The notes: a model not told the origin generated them from the letters alone. A DNA stretch of 64,000 nucleotides from Thiosulfatihalobacter marinus (GCF_016019955.1 NZ_JAECRZ010000009.1:100286-164285), one strand, 5' to 3'; positions 18,342-27,483 are shown, counted from the stretch's first letter. Translations and numbers: made by a program.

Positions 18342-19130
18342 ATGAGTAACCTGCTTTCCATCAAAGGTCGTACCGCATTTGTAACCGGAGCGGGGCAAGG
18401 CGTTGGTCGGCAAGCCGCGCTTTATCTGGCGGAACACGGAGCCGGTGCCATCGTTGTCAACGATTTTCACGCCGAACGGGCCGAAAGCGTTGCCGCGGAA
18501 GTGGAGGCAGCGGGTGCAAAGGCTCTGCCACTCGCCTTCGACGTCTCGGATTTCGACGCGGTTGGCGCGGCGTTTGCCGAAACGCAGACCACATTTGGCG
18601 GCGTGGATATTCTGGTCAACAATGCGGGCAACGCCGGGCCGACATCGCGGCTCGACGATCTGGTCCCTTTTTGGGAATCCGATCCCGACGAATGGCGCCG
18701 CTGGATGGCCACCAATTTCGATGGGGTGCTGAACTGCACCCGTCACGCCATGCCGTTGATGGTTAACAGTGGCTATGGGCGCATTGTGACCGTCATTTCC
18801 GACGCCGGCCGTGTCGGTGAACCGCATCTGGCGGTTTATTCCGGGGCCAAGGCCGGTGCGGCCGGCTTCATGCGGGCAATTGCAAAGGCCGGCGGCCGGT
18901 TCGGGATCACCGCGAATTGCGTCGCCTTGGGGGGCACAAGAACTCCGGCTGTCGCCGACCTGATCCCGGATGCAGAGACCGAGAAGCGGGCATTGTCGCA
19001 GTACGTGATCCGCCGTCTGGGCGAGCCGGAAGACCCCGCCGGAATGATCCTGTTCCTCTGCTCGGATGCTGCCAGCTGGATCACCGGTCAAACCTATCCG
19101 GTGAATGGCGGGTATTCTTTTGCCTGCTAG
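18342..19130 (+). CDS. SDR-family oxidoreductase
   Basis: A 262-residue classical short-chain dehydrogenase. The cofactor loop is TGAGQGVGR, NNAGNAG is the NNAG motif, and the active-site pattern is a Ser/Asp-rich ISDAG with VYSGAK (Tyr-x3-Lys). The C-terminal WITGQTYPVNGGY is typical. It is last in the module A operon and probably oxidises a hydroxyl or reduces a keto group on the imported substrate or its CoA ester; the sequence does not tell which. It converges with the CoA-transferase-family gene at 19156 with 25 bp between. Confidence 0.88.
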   Translation: MSNLLSIKGRTAFVTGAGQGVGRQAALYLAEHGAGAIVVNDFHAERAESVAAEVEAAGAKALPLAFDVSDFDAVGAAFAETQTTFGGVDILVNNAGNAGPTSRLDDLVPFWESDPDEWRRWMATNFDGVLNCTRHAMPLMVNSGYGRIVTVISDAGRVGEPHLAVYSGAKAGAAGFMRAIAKAGGRFGITANCVALGGTRTPAVADLIPDAETEKRALSQYVIRRLGEPEDPAGMILFLCSDAASWITGQTYPVNGGYSFAC

Positions 19131-19155
19131 AGCCGCCATCGGACGGCTGCCGCCT

Positions 19156-20259
19156 CTAGTTGGAGCTGTCCGAAAAAACGCTGTCATTATCTGCCCCGAG
19201 CTCGGGGGGCAGATCCGGTATCGCGGTTTCGAAACCATCGAATTTCAACGGCTGGACAATAAAAGTCTCGGCCTTGCCGCCGTCATGCGTAATCTTGCGC
19301 AGCAGCTGGCGCGCACGCACATGGGGGTCGTCCAACGTTTCGACCAGGGAATTGACCGGACCCCATGGCACCCCCGCCTTATCCAGAAGGTCGCCCCATT
19401 CGGCGCGCGTCTTGTTGACCAAAATCGCCGCGATTTCTTCGCGCAGCGCGGCCTTGCGGGCGACACGGTCGCGGCCTGTCAACGGCGCAAGATCCGCCCT
19501 GTTGATCACATCGCAGAACGGTTTCCAGAACCAGTCCTCATGCGCGATGGACAAGGTCAAGAGCTTGCCGTCTTTGCAGGTGAACACGCCATAGCCCGGC
19601 TCGGCGATAAATTCGCCCAGCGGTGTTCCATTGGCGGCGGGAACGAGGAATGCGGTCAACATCGAAACCACCGCATCCGACATGGACACGTCCACGTAAC
19701 GCCCCTGCCCTGTGCGCTGGCTCGACACCACCGCCGACAGGATTGCGATCGCCGCGAACAACGCCGCGCCAACATCCGCAAGGGGGATCGGCGGCACAGG
19801 GCCGGGCTGCTTTGCATCGGCCTGATCGGCCAGCAAACCGCCAACCCCTTCATAGCTCAGGTCATGGCCAGCCCTGTCACGATAGGGGCCGTCCTGCCCG
19901 TAACCCGAAATCGATACATAAACCAGCCGCGAGTTGACACGACGCATGTCCTCGAAACCGGCACCCAAGGCCGCAAGCTTGCCAGGGCGGAACCCTTCGA
20001 CGATGACATCCGATTCCTTGGCCAGTTCGCGAAACCGTGCCAGCCCCTCGGCCGATTTCAGATCCAACGCAACGCTGCGCTTGCCTCGGTTCAGTGCCCG
20101 GAACAAGGGCGGAAATTGCCGGGCCGGATCGCCGACACCCGGTCGTTCGATCATGATCACCTCGGCTCCCATGTCGGACAACAGCATTGTGGCATAGGGA
20201 CCGGGAAACTGTTCGGCAAGGCTGAGAATTTTCAGGCCGGCCAGGGGTGTAGTGCTCAT
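19156..20259 (-). CDS. CaiB/BaiF family protein, alpha-methylacyl-CoA racemase-like
   Basis: A 367-residue protein of the family III CoA-transferase/racemase fold (opening ILSLAEQFPGPYATMLLSDMG). It has the racemase pair: His132 in AGHDLSYEG and Asp162 in PLADVGA, 30 residues apart as in AMACR/MCR enzymes. Plain CoA-transferases of the family keep the Asp but usually not this His. The likely reaction is (R)/(S) inversion of a 2-methylacyl-CoA so that dehydrogenases can act. The start at MSTTPLAG is preferred over an extension to 20331 because it gives normal family length. It is divergent from the crotonase gene at 20373. Confidence 0.8.
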   Translation of the reverse strand: MSTTPLAGLKILSLAEQFPGPYATMLLSDMGAEVIMIERPGVGDPARQFPPLFRALNRGKRSVALDLKSAEGLARFRELAKESDVIVEGFRPGKLAALGAGFEDMRRVNSRLVYVSISGYGQDGPYRDRAGHDLSYEGVGGLLADQADAKQPGPVPPIPLADVGAALFAAIAILSAVVSSQRTGQGRYVDVSMSDAVVSMLTAFLVPAANGTPLGEFIAEPGYGVFTCKDGKLLTLSIAHEDWFWKPFCDVINRADLAPLTGRDRVARKAALREEIAAILVNKTRAEWGDLLDKAGVPWGPVNSLVETLDDPHVRARQLLRKITHDGGKAETFIVQPLKFDGFETAIPDLPPELGADNDSVFSDSSN

Positions 20260-20372
20260 ATCAATCTCCAGCTCTTTTGTTTTCCACGTGCGGGTCCGCC
20301 CGAGTGCAGCGCAAATCGCCGCAAAAGACAAGGCGAAAAACCAATAATATGTATAATTATCAGGAGCTTAGC

Positions 20373-21161
20373 ATGAGTGAAGCAAAGCAGACGCTATTCG
20401 TTGAGCGGGTCGAAAAAACTGAATGGATTACCTTCCAGCGCACCGAACAGCTCAACGCAATGTCAACGCAGATGCTGCGCGAGATGGCGGCAGCACTGGA
20501 ATCGGCGCTGGCCGACGATGGGGTGCGTACAATTGTCCTGACCGGCTCTGGCCGGGCATTCTGCGCCGGTGCCGATCTGAAAGAAGTTGCTGGCGCCAAA
20601 CATGCACCAGGCGAGCCGGATCTTCTGGATCTTGTCGATCACACGTTTGGGCTGATGCGACATGGCCCGAAACCGGTGATCGCCGCAGTGAACGGGCTGG
20701 CGATGGCGGGCGGTTTGGAAATGGTGATGGCCTGCGATCTGGTCTTTGCCGCCGAAAGCGCGCAACTGGGCGACGCACATTCCAACTTTGGCGTCTTTCC
20801 CGGGGCCGGCGGTGCGGCGATCCTGCCGCGTAGGATTGGCCTGAACCGCGCGAAATACCTGCTGTTCTCGGGCGAGAACGTTTCGGCACGGGACATGATG
20901 GACTGGGGACTGGTGAACAAGGTCGTCGCGGACGAAGACCTGCGACAAGCGGTGCAGGCCTTTACCGACAGGCTGGCAGAAAAAAGCCCGGCGGTCTTAC
21001 GCCGCATGAAGACGGTTGCCAATCGGTCGCTGGACGTGGACGAAACCGCCGCGCTTTCCGAAGAGATGCTGAACCTGCGCGCGCACATGCGATCCTGGGA
21101 CATGCACGAGGGTCTGTCGGCGTTCAATGAAAAACGAAAACCGCAGTTTCGCGGATACTAG
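20373..21161 (+). CDS. Enoyl-CoA hydratase/isomerase family protein
   Basis: A 262-residue crotonase. The oxyanion-hole segments are GRAFCAGADLKE and NGLAMAGGLEMVMACDL. In the usual acid/base region it reads GDAHSNFGVFPGAGG, where the first Glu of hydratases is Asp/His, so hydratase activity is not assured; isomerase or another crotonase reaction is possible. The C-terminus KRKPQFRGY is canonical. The start MSEAKQ follows an AGGAG ribosome site; a longer frame to 20277 has no such site. It begins a three-gene run with a thiolase and a dehydrogenase. Confidence 0.85.
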   Translation: MSEAKQTLFVERVEKTEWITFQRTEQLNAMSTQMLREMAAALESALADDGVRTIVLTGSGRAFCAGADLKEVAGAKHAPGEPDLLDLVDHTFGLMRHGPKPVIAAVNGLAMAGGLEMVMACDLVFAAESAQLGDAHSNFGVFPGAGGAAILPRRIGLNRAKYLLFSGENVSARDMMDWGLVNKVVADEDLRQAVQAFTDRLAEKSPAVLRRMKTVANRSLDVDETAALSEEMLNLRAHMRSWDMHEGLSAFNEKRKPQFRGY

Positions 21162-21177
21162 GTCAGGAGGACAAACG

Positions 21178-22416
21178 ATGCAGGACATTTACATCGTTGG
21201 CGTCGGGATGACGCCGTTCGGAAAGTTCCGGGACAAAACCATCAAGGACATGACCGGCGAGGCCGTCGCCGCCGCGCTTTCCGATGCCCGAGTGACGGCA
21301 GATCGTATCGACGGCGCATTCTTCTCGAACGCGGTGCAGGGCCACATGGAGGGCCAGCACATGATCCGCGGCGAAATCGCGCTGCGTGAAATGGGCATTC
21401 AGGGCATTCCGGTGGTGAATGTCGAAAACGCCTGCGCCAGCGCCTCGACCGGGTTCAAACTGGCAGTCGATTTCCTCAAGGCCGGCAATGGCGACTGCTG
21501 TCTCGCCGTGGGCGCCGAAAAGATGTATTCTGACGACCGTGCGTTGATGTTTTCGGCCTTCGACAGCGGCTGGGACGTCAGCAACAGCGAAGAGGTCGCG
21601 CAACGGCTGGCCGATCTGGGTGCAGGGGTCGAGGAACCCGAAGGATCGAAATCGCCCAAGCCCTACAGCGTGTTCATGGATGTCTACGCAGGCTTCGCCC
21701 GGCTGCACATGAAGACCTTTGGCACAACTCAGGAACAGTTCGCCGCCGTCGCCGCCAAGAACCATGCGCATTCCGTGCATAATCCACTGGCGCAATACCG
21801 AGAAGCCATGAGCGTCGATCAGGTATTGGCCGCGCCGCCGATCACCTATCCGCTGACCCTGCCGATGTGCGCCCCGATCTCGGACGGGGCCGCTGCGGCC
21901 GTTTTATGCACCGGCGAGGGGATAAAACGTCTGGGCCTAGATCCCGCGCGCGCGATCAAGGTCAAGGCCGCGATCCTGCGCTCGGGCACCGATCGTCCGC
22001 CGGAAGATTACAAGAACCACCTGACCCGGCTTGCCGCGCTTGAGGCCTATGAACAGGCCGGGATCGGCCCCGAGGATATATCGGTGGCCGAAGTGCATGA
22101 CGCCACGGCCGTGGGCGAAGTGATCCAGATCGAGAACCTCGGATTTGTCGAATTCGGCGAGGGCGGTCCCGCCAGTCTGCGCGGCGAGACAAAGATCGGC
22201 GGACGCATTCCGGTGAACCCCTCGGGCGGGTTGGAATCCAAGGGCCACCCGGTCGGTGCCACAGGGATAGGGCAGGTTTTCGAACTGGTCACGCAACTGC
22301 GCGGCGAAGCTGGCGCGCGCCAGGTCGAAGGGGCAAAGAATGCCATCGCCGAAAACGGCGGGGGGTTGCACGGGGTAGAAGAAGCGGCCGCCTGCGTCAT
22401 CATTCTGGGCCGTTGA
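21178..22416 (+). CDS. Thiolase (SCP2-type acetyl-CoA acyltransferase)
   Basis: A 412-residue thiolase with an intact nucleophile, Cys86 in VENACASAS, and the C-terminal catalytic segments HDATAVGEV and GGLESKGHPVGATGIGQ. It would cleave a 3-oxoacyl-CoA with CoA, releasing acetyl- or propionyl-CoA. The SCP2-like subgroup acts on branched and sterol side-chain thioesters in other organisms. The start is the ATG after GGTCAGGAGGACAAACG. It contrasts with the Cys-less paralogue at 33000-34151. The dehydrogenase gene follows after 16 bp. Confidence 0.9.
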   Translation: MQDIYIVGVGMTPFGKFRDKTIKDMTGEAVAAALSDARVTADRIDGAFFSNAVQGHMEGQHMIRGEIALREMGIQGIPVVNVENACASASTGFKLAVDFLKAGNGDCCLAVGAEKMYSDDRALMFSAFDSGWDVSNSEEVAQRLADLGAGVEEPEGSKSPKPYSVFMDVYAGFARLHMKTFGTTQEQFAAVAAKNHAHSVHNPLAQYREAMSVDQVLAAPPITYPLTLPMCAPISDGAAAAVLCTGEGIKRLGLDPARAIKVKAAILRSGTDRPPEDYKNHLTRLAALEAYEQAGIGPEDISVAEVHDATAVGEVIQIENLGFVEFGEGGPASLRGETKIGGRIPVNPSGGLESKGHPVGATGIGQVFELVTQLRGEAGARQVEGAKNAIAENGGGLHGVEEAAACVIILGR

Positions 22417-22432
22417 AACAAGGAGACGAACC

Positions 22433-23599
22433 ATGGAAAACGTGATCGCCGCCGCTCAGGCAATCTATACAGATGAGCAACGCATGTTGCTGGAAAACTT
22501 CCGCAAGATGGCCGAGGCAGAGTTCGCGCCGCTGGCCGAGAAATACGAGAACCTCGGCCACCCCCCCGATGCGAAAACCCTGAAGTCCCTGTTCGCCAAG
22601 GTCGAGGAATTCGGGCTGATCAGCGGCCTGATCCCCGAAGAGGAAGGCGGTGCCGGAATCGACCGCATGACCTATGGCATCCTATACGAGGAACTGGCCC
22701 GGATATGGGCCGATCTGGCAATCGCGGTGCTGATTCAGGGTCATGCCGTGTTCGCGGTCAACCTCTTGGGAAATGTGGCGCAGAAAGAGGCCTATCTGAA
22801 GCCGCTCCTGCGCAGCGAACGGATCTGTGCCACCTGTATTTCCGAACCAGAGGTCGGTTCGAACGTACGCGAGGTCAAGACACGTGCGGACCGAGAGGGC
22901 GATAAGATTTTCGTCACTGGCCAGAAGCTCTGGATTTCCAATGGGGCCCAGTCGGATTTCGCCATCGTTGTCTGCAATCTGGACGACGGTATTTCCATGG
23001 TCATCGTCGACCGCGACACCGGCAACTATGAGAGCCGCGAATTGCGCAAGATGGGACTTGTCGGTGCATCGACCTGTGAATTGTTTTTCGACCGGGCGGA
23101 AACCACCGCCGAGCATGTTCTGGGTAATGCAGGCGGCGGCCTGTTCCAGACGTTGAAACTGTTTGAGAGCGCGCGTGTGTTTGTTGGCCTGACCAGCATC
23201 GGCATTGGTCAGGCGGCATTGGAATGTGCGGTCAAATATGCCCAGGAACGCGAGCAGCATGGCAAGCCGATTGGCGGGCACCAGTTGATTCAAGGCTACC
23301 TGGCCGACATGGCCACGCACCTGGATGCCGCGCGCCTGTTGTGCCAGCGCGGGCTGCAACTTCTGGACCTGGGCGTGCGCTGTGACACCCAGACCTCGAT
23401 GGCGAAATGGTATGCAACCGAAATGGCCGTCGAAATCGCCGGCAAAGCGGTGCAGATCCACGGCGGCAACGGCATCACCAAAGAGTTCGACGTTGAACGG
23501 CACTTCCGCAATGCAAAGGTCATGCCGATTCCCGATGGCACCACCGAAATCCAAAAACTGGTCATCGGGCGCAACCTGACCGGGCTTAACGCGTTCTGA
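22433..23599 (+). CDS. Acyl-CoA dehydrogenase
   Basis: A 388-residue FAD-dependent dehydrogenase. IPEEEGGAG lies near residue 63 and ISEPEVGSNVREVKT is the flavin/substrate motif. The C-terminus is of the classical type, HGGNGITKEFDVERHFRN then PIPDGTTEIQKLVIGR; the position usually held by the catalytic Glu (YEGT) reads PDGT, with Asp. Whether the Asp serves as base is unknown. It is last of the crotonase-thiolase-dehydrogenase run. A GGCCGGG-ATT-CCCGGTC-like stem (about 23622-23640) downstream may act as a weak terminator. Confidence 0.92.
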   Translation: MENVIAAAQAIYTDEQRMLLENFRKMAEAEFAPLAEKYENLGHPPDAKTLKSLFAKVEEFGLISGLIPEEEGGAGIDRMTYGILYEELARIWADLAIAVLIQGHAVFAVNLLGNVAQKEAYLKPLLRSERICATCISEPEVGSNVREVKTRADREGDKIFVTGQKLWISNGAQSDFAIVVCNLDDGISMVIVDRDTGNYESRELRKMGLVGASTCELFFDRAETTAEHVLGNAGGGLFQTLKLFESARVFVGLTSIGIGQAALECAVKYAQEREQHGKPIGGHQLIQGYLADMATHLDAARLLCQRGLQLLDLGVRCDTQTSMAKWYATEMAVEIAGKAVQIHGGNGITKEFDVERHFRNAKVMPIPDGTTEIQKLVIGRNLTGLNAF

Positions 23600-23641
23600 A
23601 ATCGTGACTCTAAGAATTGCGGCCGGGGATTCCCGGTCGCC

Positions 23642-24277
23642 TTATCGTAGGCCCCCGGTCCGGGGGGGGGCGGCCAACGGATCATGCCCCAACCGGCGCT
23701 GCGGGACGCGTTTGATCAATGCCTGTCCCGCGTCAGTGGCAAAAAACTCACGGTTCAGGTCGGTTTCGATATAACCGGGGCAGATGGCATTCACCCGGAT
23801 GCCATGCCGCGCCCATTCAAGCGCCAGAGACCGGGTCAGTTGAATCAGCCCTTCCTTGGACGCGGCATAGGCGGACACATGGCTGGCCACCCGTGTGCCC
23901 AGAAACGAGGCGACATTGACGATACAGCCCCCGCGTCCGGCATCAATCATCGCTTTGGCGGCGATACGTGCGACATGAAATGCGCCCTTGAGATTTGTGT
24001 CTATGATCGCGTCGATTTCGGCCGGCCCGTGTTCCAATGCGGGAAGAGATGCCGTCGTTCCGGCATTGTTGATGACAGTGTCAAAGACCCGTCCCTTCAG
24101 CGCGGCTTCCACCGACTTCGGGTCCGCCACGTCCATCTCTATCACATCGGCCTGCCCCCCTTCCGCCGCTATCTTTGCGGAAAGCTCAGACAAGCGGGCG
24201 ACGCGGCGGGCGGCCAATGTGACGTCGACATCCTGCCCCGCCAGCAGTTCGGCGAAATGCTCGCCCAATCCCGAAGA
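23642..24277 (-). pseudogene. SDR oxidoreductase relic, truncated at both ends
   Basis: The readable protein has NNAG (VINNAGTTAS), a Ser active-site strand NVASFLGTR and SAYAASKEG (Tyr-x3-Lys), so it derives from a functional SDR. The cofactor loop is cut: homology begins at SSGLGEHFAELL, and codons before it (to a TAG at 24290-24292) belong to the neighbouring oxidoreductase relic on the other strand. Only a TTG is available as start. The C-terminus is also lost: after QRRLG the usual ~40 residues with the D/VDGG ending are replaced by HDPLAAPPRTGGLR. The product cannot bind NAD(P) normally, so I call it a pseudogene. Confidence 0.75.
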
Positions 24278-25274
24278 TCTGGCGGACGACTATCAATTCA
24301 TCCCGGGCCAGTACGTCACGCTGCGCCGTGCCGATGATATCGATGGTGTGCGGCGATGCTATTCGGTCAGCTCCGGCCGAGACGATGGCGAGTTGCGCGT
24401 TCTGGTCAAGCTGCTGGAAGGCGGAGCGTTTTCCTCTTTCGTTCATAGCGAACTGCCACCGGGCACCGAACTTGATGTCATGACGCCCGAAGGCACATTC
24501 GGATCAAAGATACGACAAGGCGGACCACGCACCTATCTCGCCCTGGCCCCGGGCAGTGGAACTACTCCAATCATTTCGATCATCCGCTCGGTGCTTGCCA
24601 CCGAGGCCGGGGCCAACTTCATCCTTTTTTACGGCAGTCGAACGCTAAGTTCCATCATCTTCCGCGACGAATTGAACGATCTCAAGGATACCTATCCCGG
24701 ACGGTTCTCTCTTTTTCATACACTGACGCGCGAAGGCACCGATTCCCCACTATTCTCGGGCCGGCTTGATGCGGAAAAGCTGCGCAAGTTCTCCGGTGCC
24801 CTGTTCGCTCCGGCAGAAATAGAAGATGCTTTTCTTTGCGGCCCCGCCGAGATGATTCAGGAACTCAAGACCGCGCTCCGCGACCTAGGCGTTGAAGAGA
24901 ACCGTTTTCATGACGAGCTGTTCGCTCCCGCCGATGCTGACAATACCGCCACCGTCACGCTTGCGCCGCTTACGGCGGAAGCCGCCACTGGAGAAGGAGT
25001 TCAGGTCACGGCGATCCATGATGGCACCGCCCGCAGCTTTGTGATGACACCTGATCAGGAAAGCGTGGTCTCCGCCGCCGCAGCAGGTATCGAACTACCC
25101 TATTGCTGCAAGGGCGCAATGTGTTCCACCTGCCGCGCCAAAGTTATCGAAGGCGAGGCAGAGATGACGCTGAACTATGCTTTGGAGCCTTGGTAGTTGA
25201 AGGAGAACTTTGTCCTGACCTGCCAGGCCCGTCCGAAAACCAAAAAACTGACAGTCGATTTCGACCACGTTTGA
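24273..25274 (+). pseudogene. PaaE/KshB-like ferredoxin-NAD(P) reductase relic (5' truncated, internal TAG)
   Basis: Encodes a PaaE-type reductase: FAD domain beginning at FIPGQYVTLRR, RCYSVSS, NAD(P) domain LALAPGSGTTPIISI, and a C-terminal plant-type [2Fe-2S] domain with CCKGAMCSTCRAK. The first ~25 residues are missing; the frame upstream is antisense SDR sequence, and no start codon with a ribosome site is visible. In addition, codon 25194-25196 is TAG within the domain: reading on in frame gives LKENFVLTCQARPK and reaches a TGA at 25272-25274, exactly the usual family ending. Two independent lesions argue for a dead gene. Such reductases feed oxygenases (PaaABCD, KshA); no oxygenase partner is in the window. 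Confidence 0.78.
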
Positions 25275-25321
25275 CCTGTGCCGCTTTCCGCGACACCCCA
25301 CGGGCGCGCGGGGCCGGGATC

Positions 25322-25353
25322 CCCAAGACCTTCGCCAAGTTGAAAGTCTTGGG
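25322..25353. terminator. Inverted repeat between convergent genes
   Basis: CCCAAGAC (25322-25329) and GTCTTGGG (25346-25353) form a perfect 8-bp stem with a 16-nt loop. It lies between the reductase relic (+) and the PaaK-like gene (-), where a shared terminator would be expected. There is no T-run on either side, so the assignment is tentative. Confidence 0.35.
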
Positions 25354-25421
25354 TCCACGAAAACCCGCGTGCCAGTGTCGGCTAAAAGGTCGGATTCAGG
25401 CAAAGCGCACAGAACCCGATC

Positions 25422-26624
25422 TCAGCGGTCTTTTTGGTTGACGATCAGTTCTGCATTTTCGGGTAGTTCCGAAACAATGTTCACCTCGTCAGCACGAATT
25501 CGTGCATGCAGTTTGAAGGTATCAGCGGCGGCTGCTTCTGCGGCGGAAGCGTCGGCACCGTCTTCCAGCACAAGCGAGAGGCGGATCATGTCGCGATCGT
25601 TCTCGCGCGTTACCACGGCCTGCGCGGCCTTTGCGCCCGGCGTGCCGATGACAACTTCTTCAACCACGCGCGGATAAACGAAAATCTCGCGCACTTTGAC
25701 CGCTGCCCCGACCCGTCCCTGCAATGCTGAAATCCGGCTGACGGTGCCATCCGCGTTGCTTTCCAGGGCAAAGGCGCTGTCGCCGGTGCCGAACCGGATC
25801 ATCGGCCAGGTGGCATCGCGCGCGGTCACGACAACCTCGCCAGGTTCGCCATGAGCGACCTGTTCGCCGCTGACCGGATCGCAGATCTGCACCACGCGGT
25901 CGGGATGAACCAGGTAGCCTTCGCCGCCATCCTCATAGGCGACAAGGCCCAGATCGGCGGTGGCATAGGCGGCCCAGGTGGACACGCCGTATTCGGCCTC
26001 GATCCGGCGGCGCTTGGCCATCCAGTCGCCCATCTCACCGCCGAGGAAGGCTGTCTTCACCTTCCATGCGTCGCGGCCATAGGTTTCGATCACCTTGTCC
26101 GCCAGCGTCAGGAAAAACGCGGTCGAAGCGCAGATCGAAGTCACGCCGGTTTCGGCGATGATCTGTGCCTGAAGCTCCGTATTGCCGACGCCTCCGGGGA
26201 TCACCGTGGCGCCTGCGGCCTGTGCCGCTTCGTCGAACAAAAGCCCCGCGGGCACCAGATGATACATCCAGGTGTTCAGGATGATATCCCCCGGCCCCAC
26301 GCCTGCCGCCTTGAACAGCCGGTCAAGGCCGTGGCCGCCACCGTCCGAAAGGGCCGGTTCGAAAATCGGGCCGGGGGACACGTAGATCCGCCCGACATCC
26401 TTCAGATCCGAGGCCAGGAACCCGCCAAAGGGCGGGTTCTCGCGCTGGATCTTCAGAAGCTCTTCTTTTTTCATCACTGGAAGACGCGAGAGGTCCGCCA
26501 CCGATGTGACAGCTGCCGGATCGAATCCGGCAGCCGTAAATCGCGATTTCAGGCCAGGAGCTTTTTCGGCCGCAGCGGCATAGGCTTGAGCTATATCTTT
26601 GTAGATATCATCAGACATTTCCAT
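25422..26624 (-). CDS. PaaK-family protein with degenerate phosphate-binding loop
   Basis: A 400-residue relative of phenylacetate-CoA ligases. The overall PaaK order is visible: DLSRLPVMKKEELLK, a mid-domain AAYATADLGLVAYE, EPGEVVVTARDATWPMIRFGTGD, and a C-terminal GRVGAAVKVREIFVYPRVVEEV. Where PaaK proteins have the Ser/Thr/Gly phosphate loop (SSGTTG), this one reads VSPGPIFEPALSDGG, so normal ATP handling may be altered. It could be a divergent CoA ligase or have another role on adenylates or CoA esters. It is last in the operon that begins at 30908. Start MEMSDD follows an AGGAGGCATGG context, and an ATG two codons later is also possible. Confidence 0.75.
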   Translation of the reverse strand: MEMSDDIYKDIAQAYAAAAEKAPGLKSRFTAAGFDPAAVTSVADLSRLPVMKKEELLKIQRENPPFGGFLASDLKDVGRIYVSPGPIFEPALSDGGGHGLDRLFKAAGVGPGDIILNTWMYHLVPAGLLFDEAAQAAGATVIPGGVGNTELQAQIIAETGVTSICASTAFFLTLADKVIETYGRDAWKVKTAFLGGEMGDWMAKRRRIEAEYGVSTWAAYATADLGLVAYEDGGEGYLVHPDRVVQICDPVSGEQVAHGEPGEVVVTARDATWPMIRFGTGDSAFALESNADGTVSRISALQGRVGAAVKVREIFVYPRVVEEVVIGTPGAKAAQAVVTRENDRDMIRLSLVLEDGADASAAEAAAADTFKLHARIRADEVNIVSELPENAELIVNQKDR

Positions 26625-26645
26625 GCCTCCTCGTCCAATCGGGCG

Positions 26646-27455
26646 TTAAAGCGGGCAGTCCTTACGGAAGTTCGGCGCGCGCTTCTCGCGGTGCGACAAC
26701 ACACCTTCCTTGACGTCCTCGCTCATGAAGCCAAGCATCTCCAGCGCGGTCGACGCATCAAAGATCGGCCCGGCCTGGCGCAGCCAGTTGTTCAGCGAAT
26801 ACTTGGTCCAGCGAATCGCGCTTTGCGAGCCGTTGGCCAGTTCGACGGCTGTATCCAGCGCGATCTGCTGCAGCTCGTCATCCTCGACGCACATTGATAC
26901 CAGACCGATACGCTCGGCCTCTTCGCCCGACACCGGCTTGCAGGTCATCAGATAGTATTTCGCCTTGGCCATCGAGGTCAGCAGCGGCCAGATAATCGCC
27001 GCGACGTCACCGGCGGCAACACCAAGGCGGGGATGACCATCGACAATCTTGGCCTTCTTTCCGGCGATCGAGATGTCGGCCAGGATGGCAACCACAAGGC
27101 CTGCGCCGGCCGCAGGGCCATTGATCGCGGAAATGATCGGCTTGTTGCAGTTGATGATGTTATAGACGAGATCCTTGGCTTCTTTCCACGTCTTCATGAT
27201 CTCGTGCGAATTGCCAATCATGTTTTCGATCAGGCTGAAATCACCCCCGGCGGAAAATGCCTTGCCCGCACCGGTCACGATGACCGAATTGATGTCTGGG
27301 TCACGGTCGATATCGATCCACATGTCCGTCATCTGAGTGTGGGTTTCGGCATCGACCGAGTTGAATGTCTCGGGCCGGTCGAACGTGATGCGCAGGACGC
27401 GATCCGCCGGGTAGTCAAATTTCAGTTTATCGTATTTTGCATAACGATCCGACAT
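26646..27455 (-). CDS. Enoyl-CoA hydratase/isomerase family protein (divergent active site)
   Basis: A 269-residue crotonase fold protein. The oxyanion segments are GAGKAFSAGGDFSLIEN and NGPAAGAGLVVAILADI. The catalytic-Glu region reads DGHPRLGVAAGDVAAIIWP, without the two Glu of hydratases, so the chemistry may be isomerisation or C-C hydrolysis, as in some other crotonases. The C-terminal SHREKRAPNF is canonical. The start at MSDRYAKY is chosen because GGAGGAAATAGAACC precedes it; an extension to 27596 reads through the neighbouring gene. It lies 28 bp after the dehydrogenase stop in transcription order. Confidence 0.85.
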   Translation of the reverse strand: MSDRYAKYDKLKFDYPADRVLRITFDRPETFNSVDAETHTQMTDMWIDIDRDPDINSVIVTGAGKAFSAGGDFSLIENMIGNSHEIMKTWKEAKDLVYNIINCNKPIISAINGPAAGAGLVVAILADISIAGKKAKIVDGHPRLGVAAGDVAAIIWPLLTSMAKAKYYLMTCKPVSGEEAERIGLVSMCVEDDELQQIALDTAVELANGSQSAIRWTKYSLNNWLRQAGPIFDASTALEMLGFMSEDVKEGVLSHREKRAPNFRKDCPL

Positions 27456-27483
27456 GGTTCTATTTCCTCCGTGGGGTATTGAG

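Noticed and set aside
20352..20357. TATAAT as the -10 box of the crotonase-thiolase-dehydrogenase genes
   Set aside because: The predicted start of transcription would fall in the ribosome-binding site, and no -35 lies at proper spacing. The divergent region 20260-20372 must hold promoters, but I could not place them, and no copy of the 16-bp palindrome is there.
23988..24272. The first 95 codons of the plus-strand frame leading into the PaaE-like reductase as its true N-terminus
   Set aside because: This part is antisense to the SDR relic, whose conserved motifs are clear, and it has no reductase features. The frame is open there by chance.
1539..26624. A phenylacetate (paa) catabolic cluster
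   Set aside because: PaaK-like, PaaG-like and PaaE-like sequences are present, but paaABCD, paaZ and paaJ are absent and the PaaE-like gene is broken. The resemblance is at family level only.
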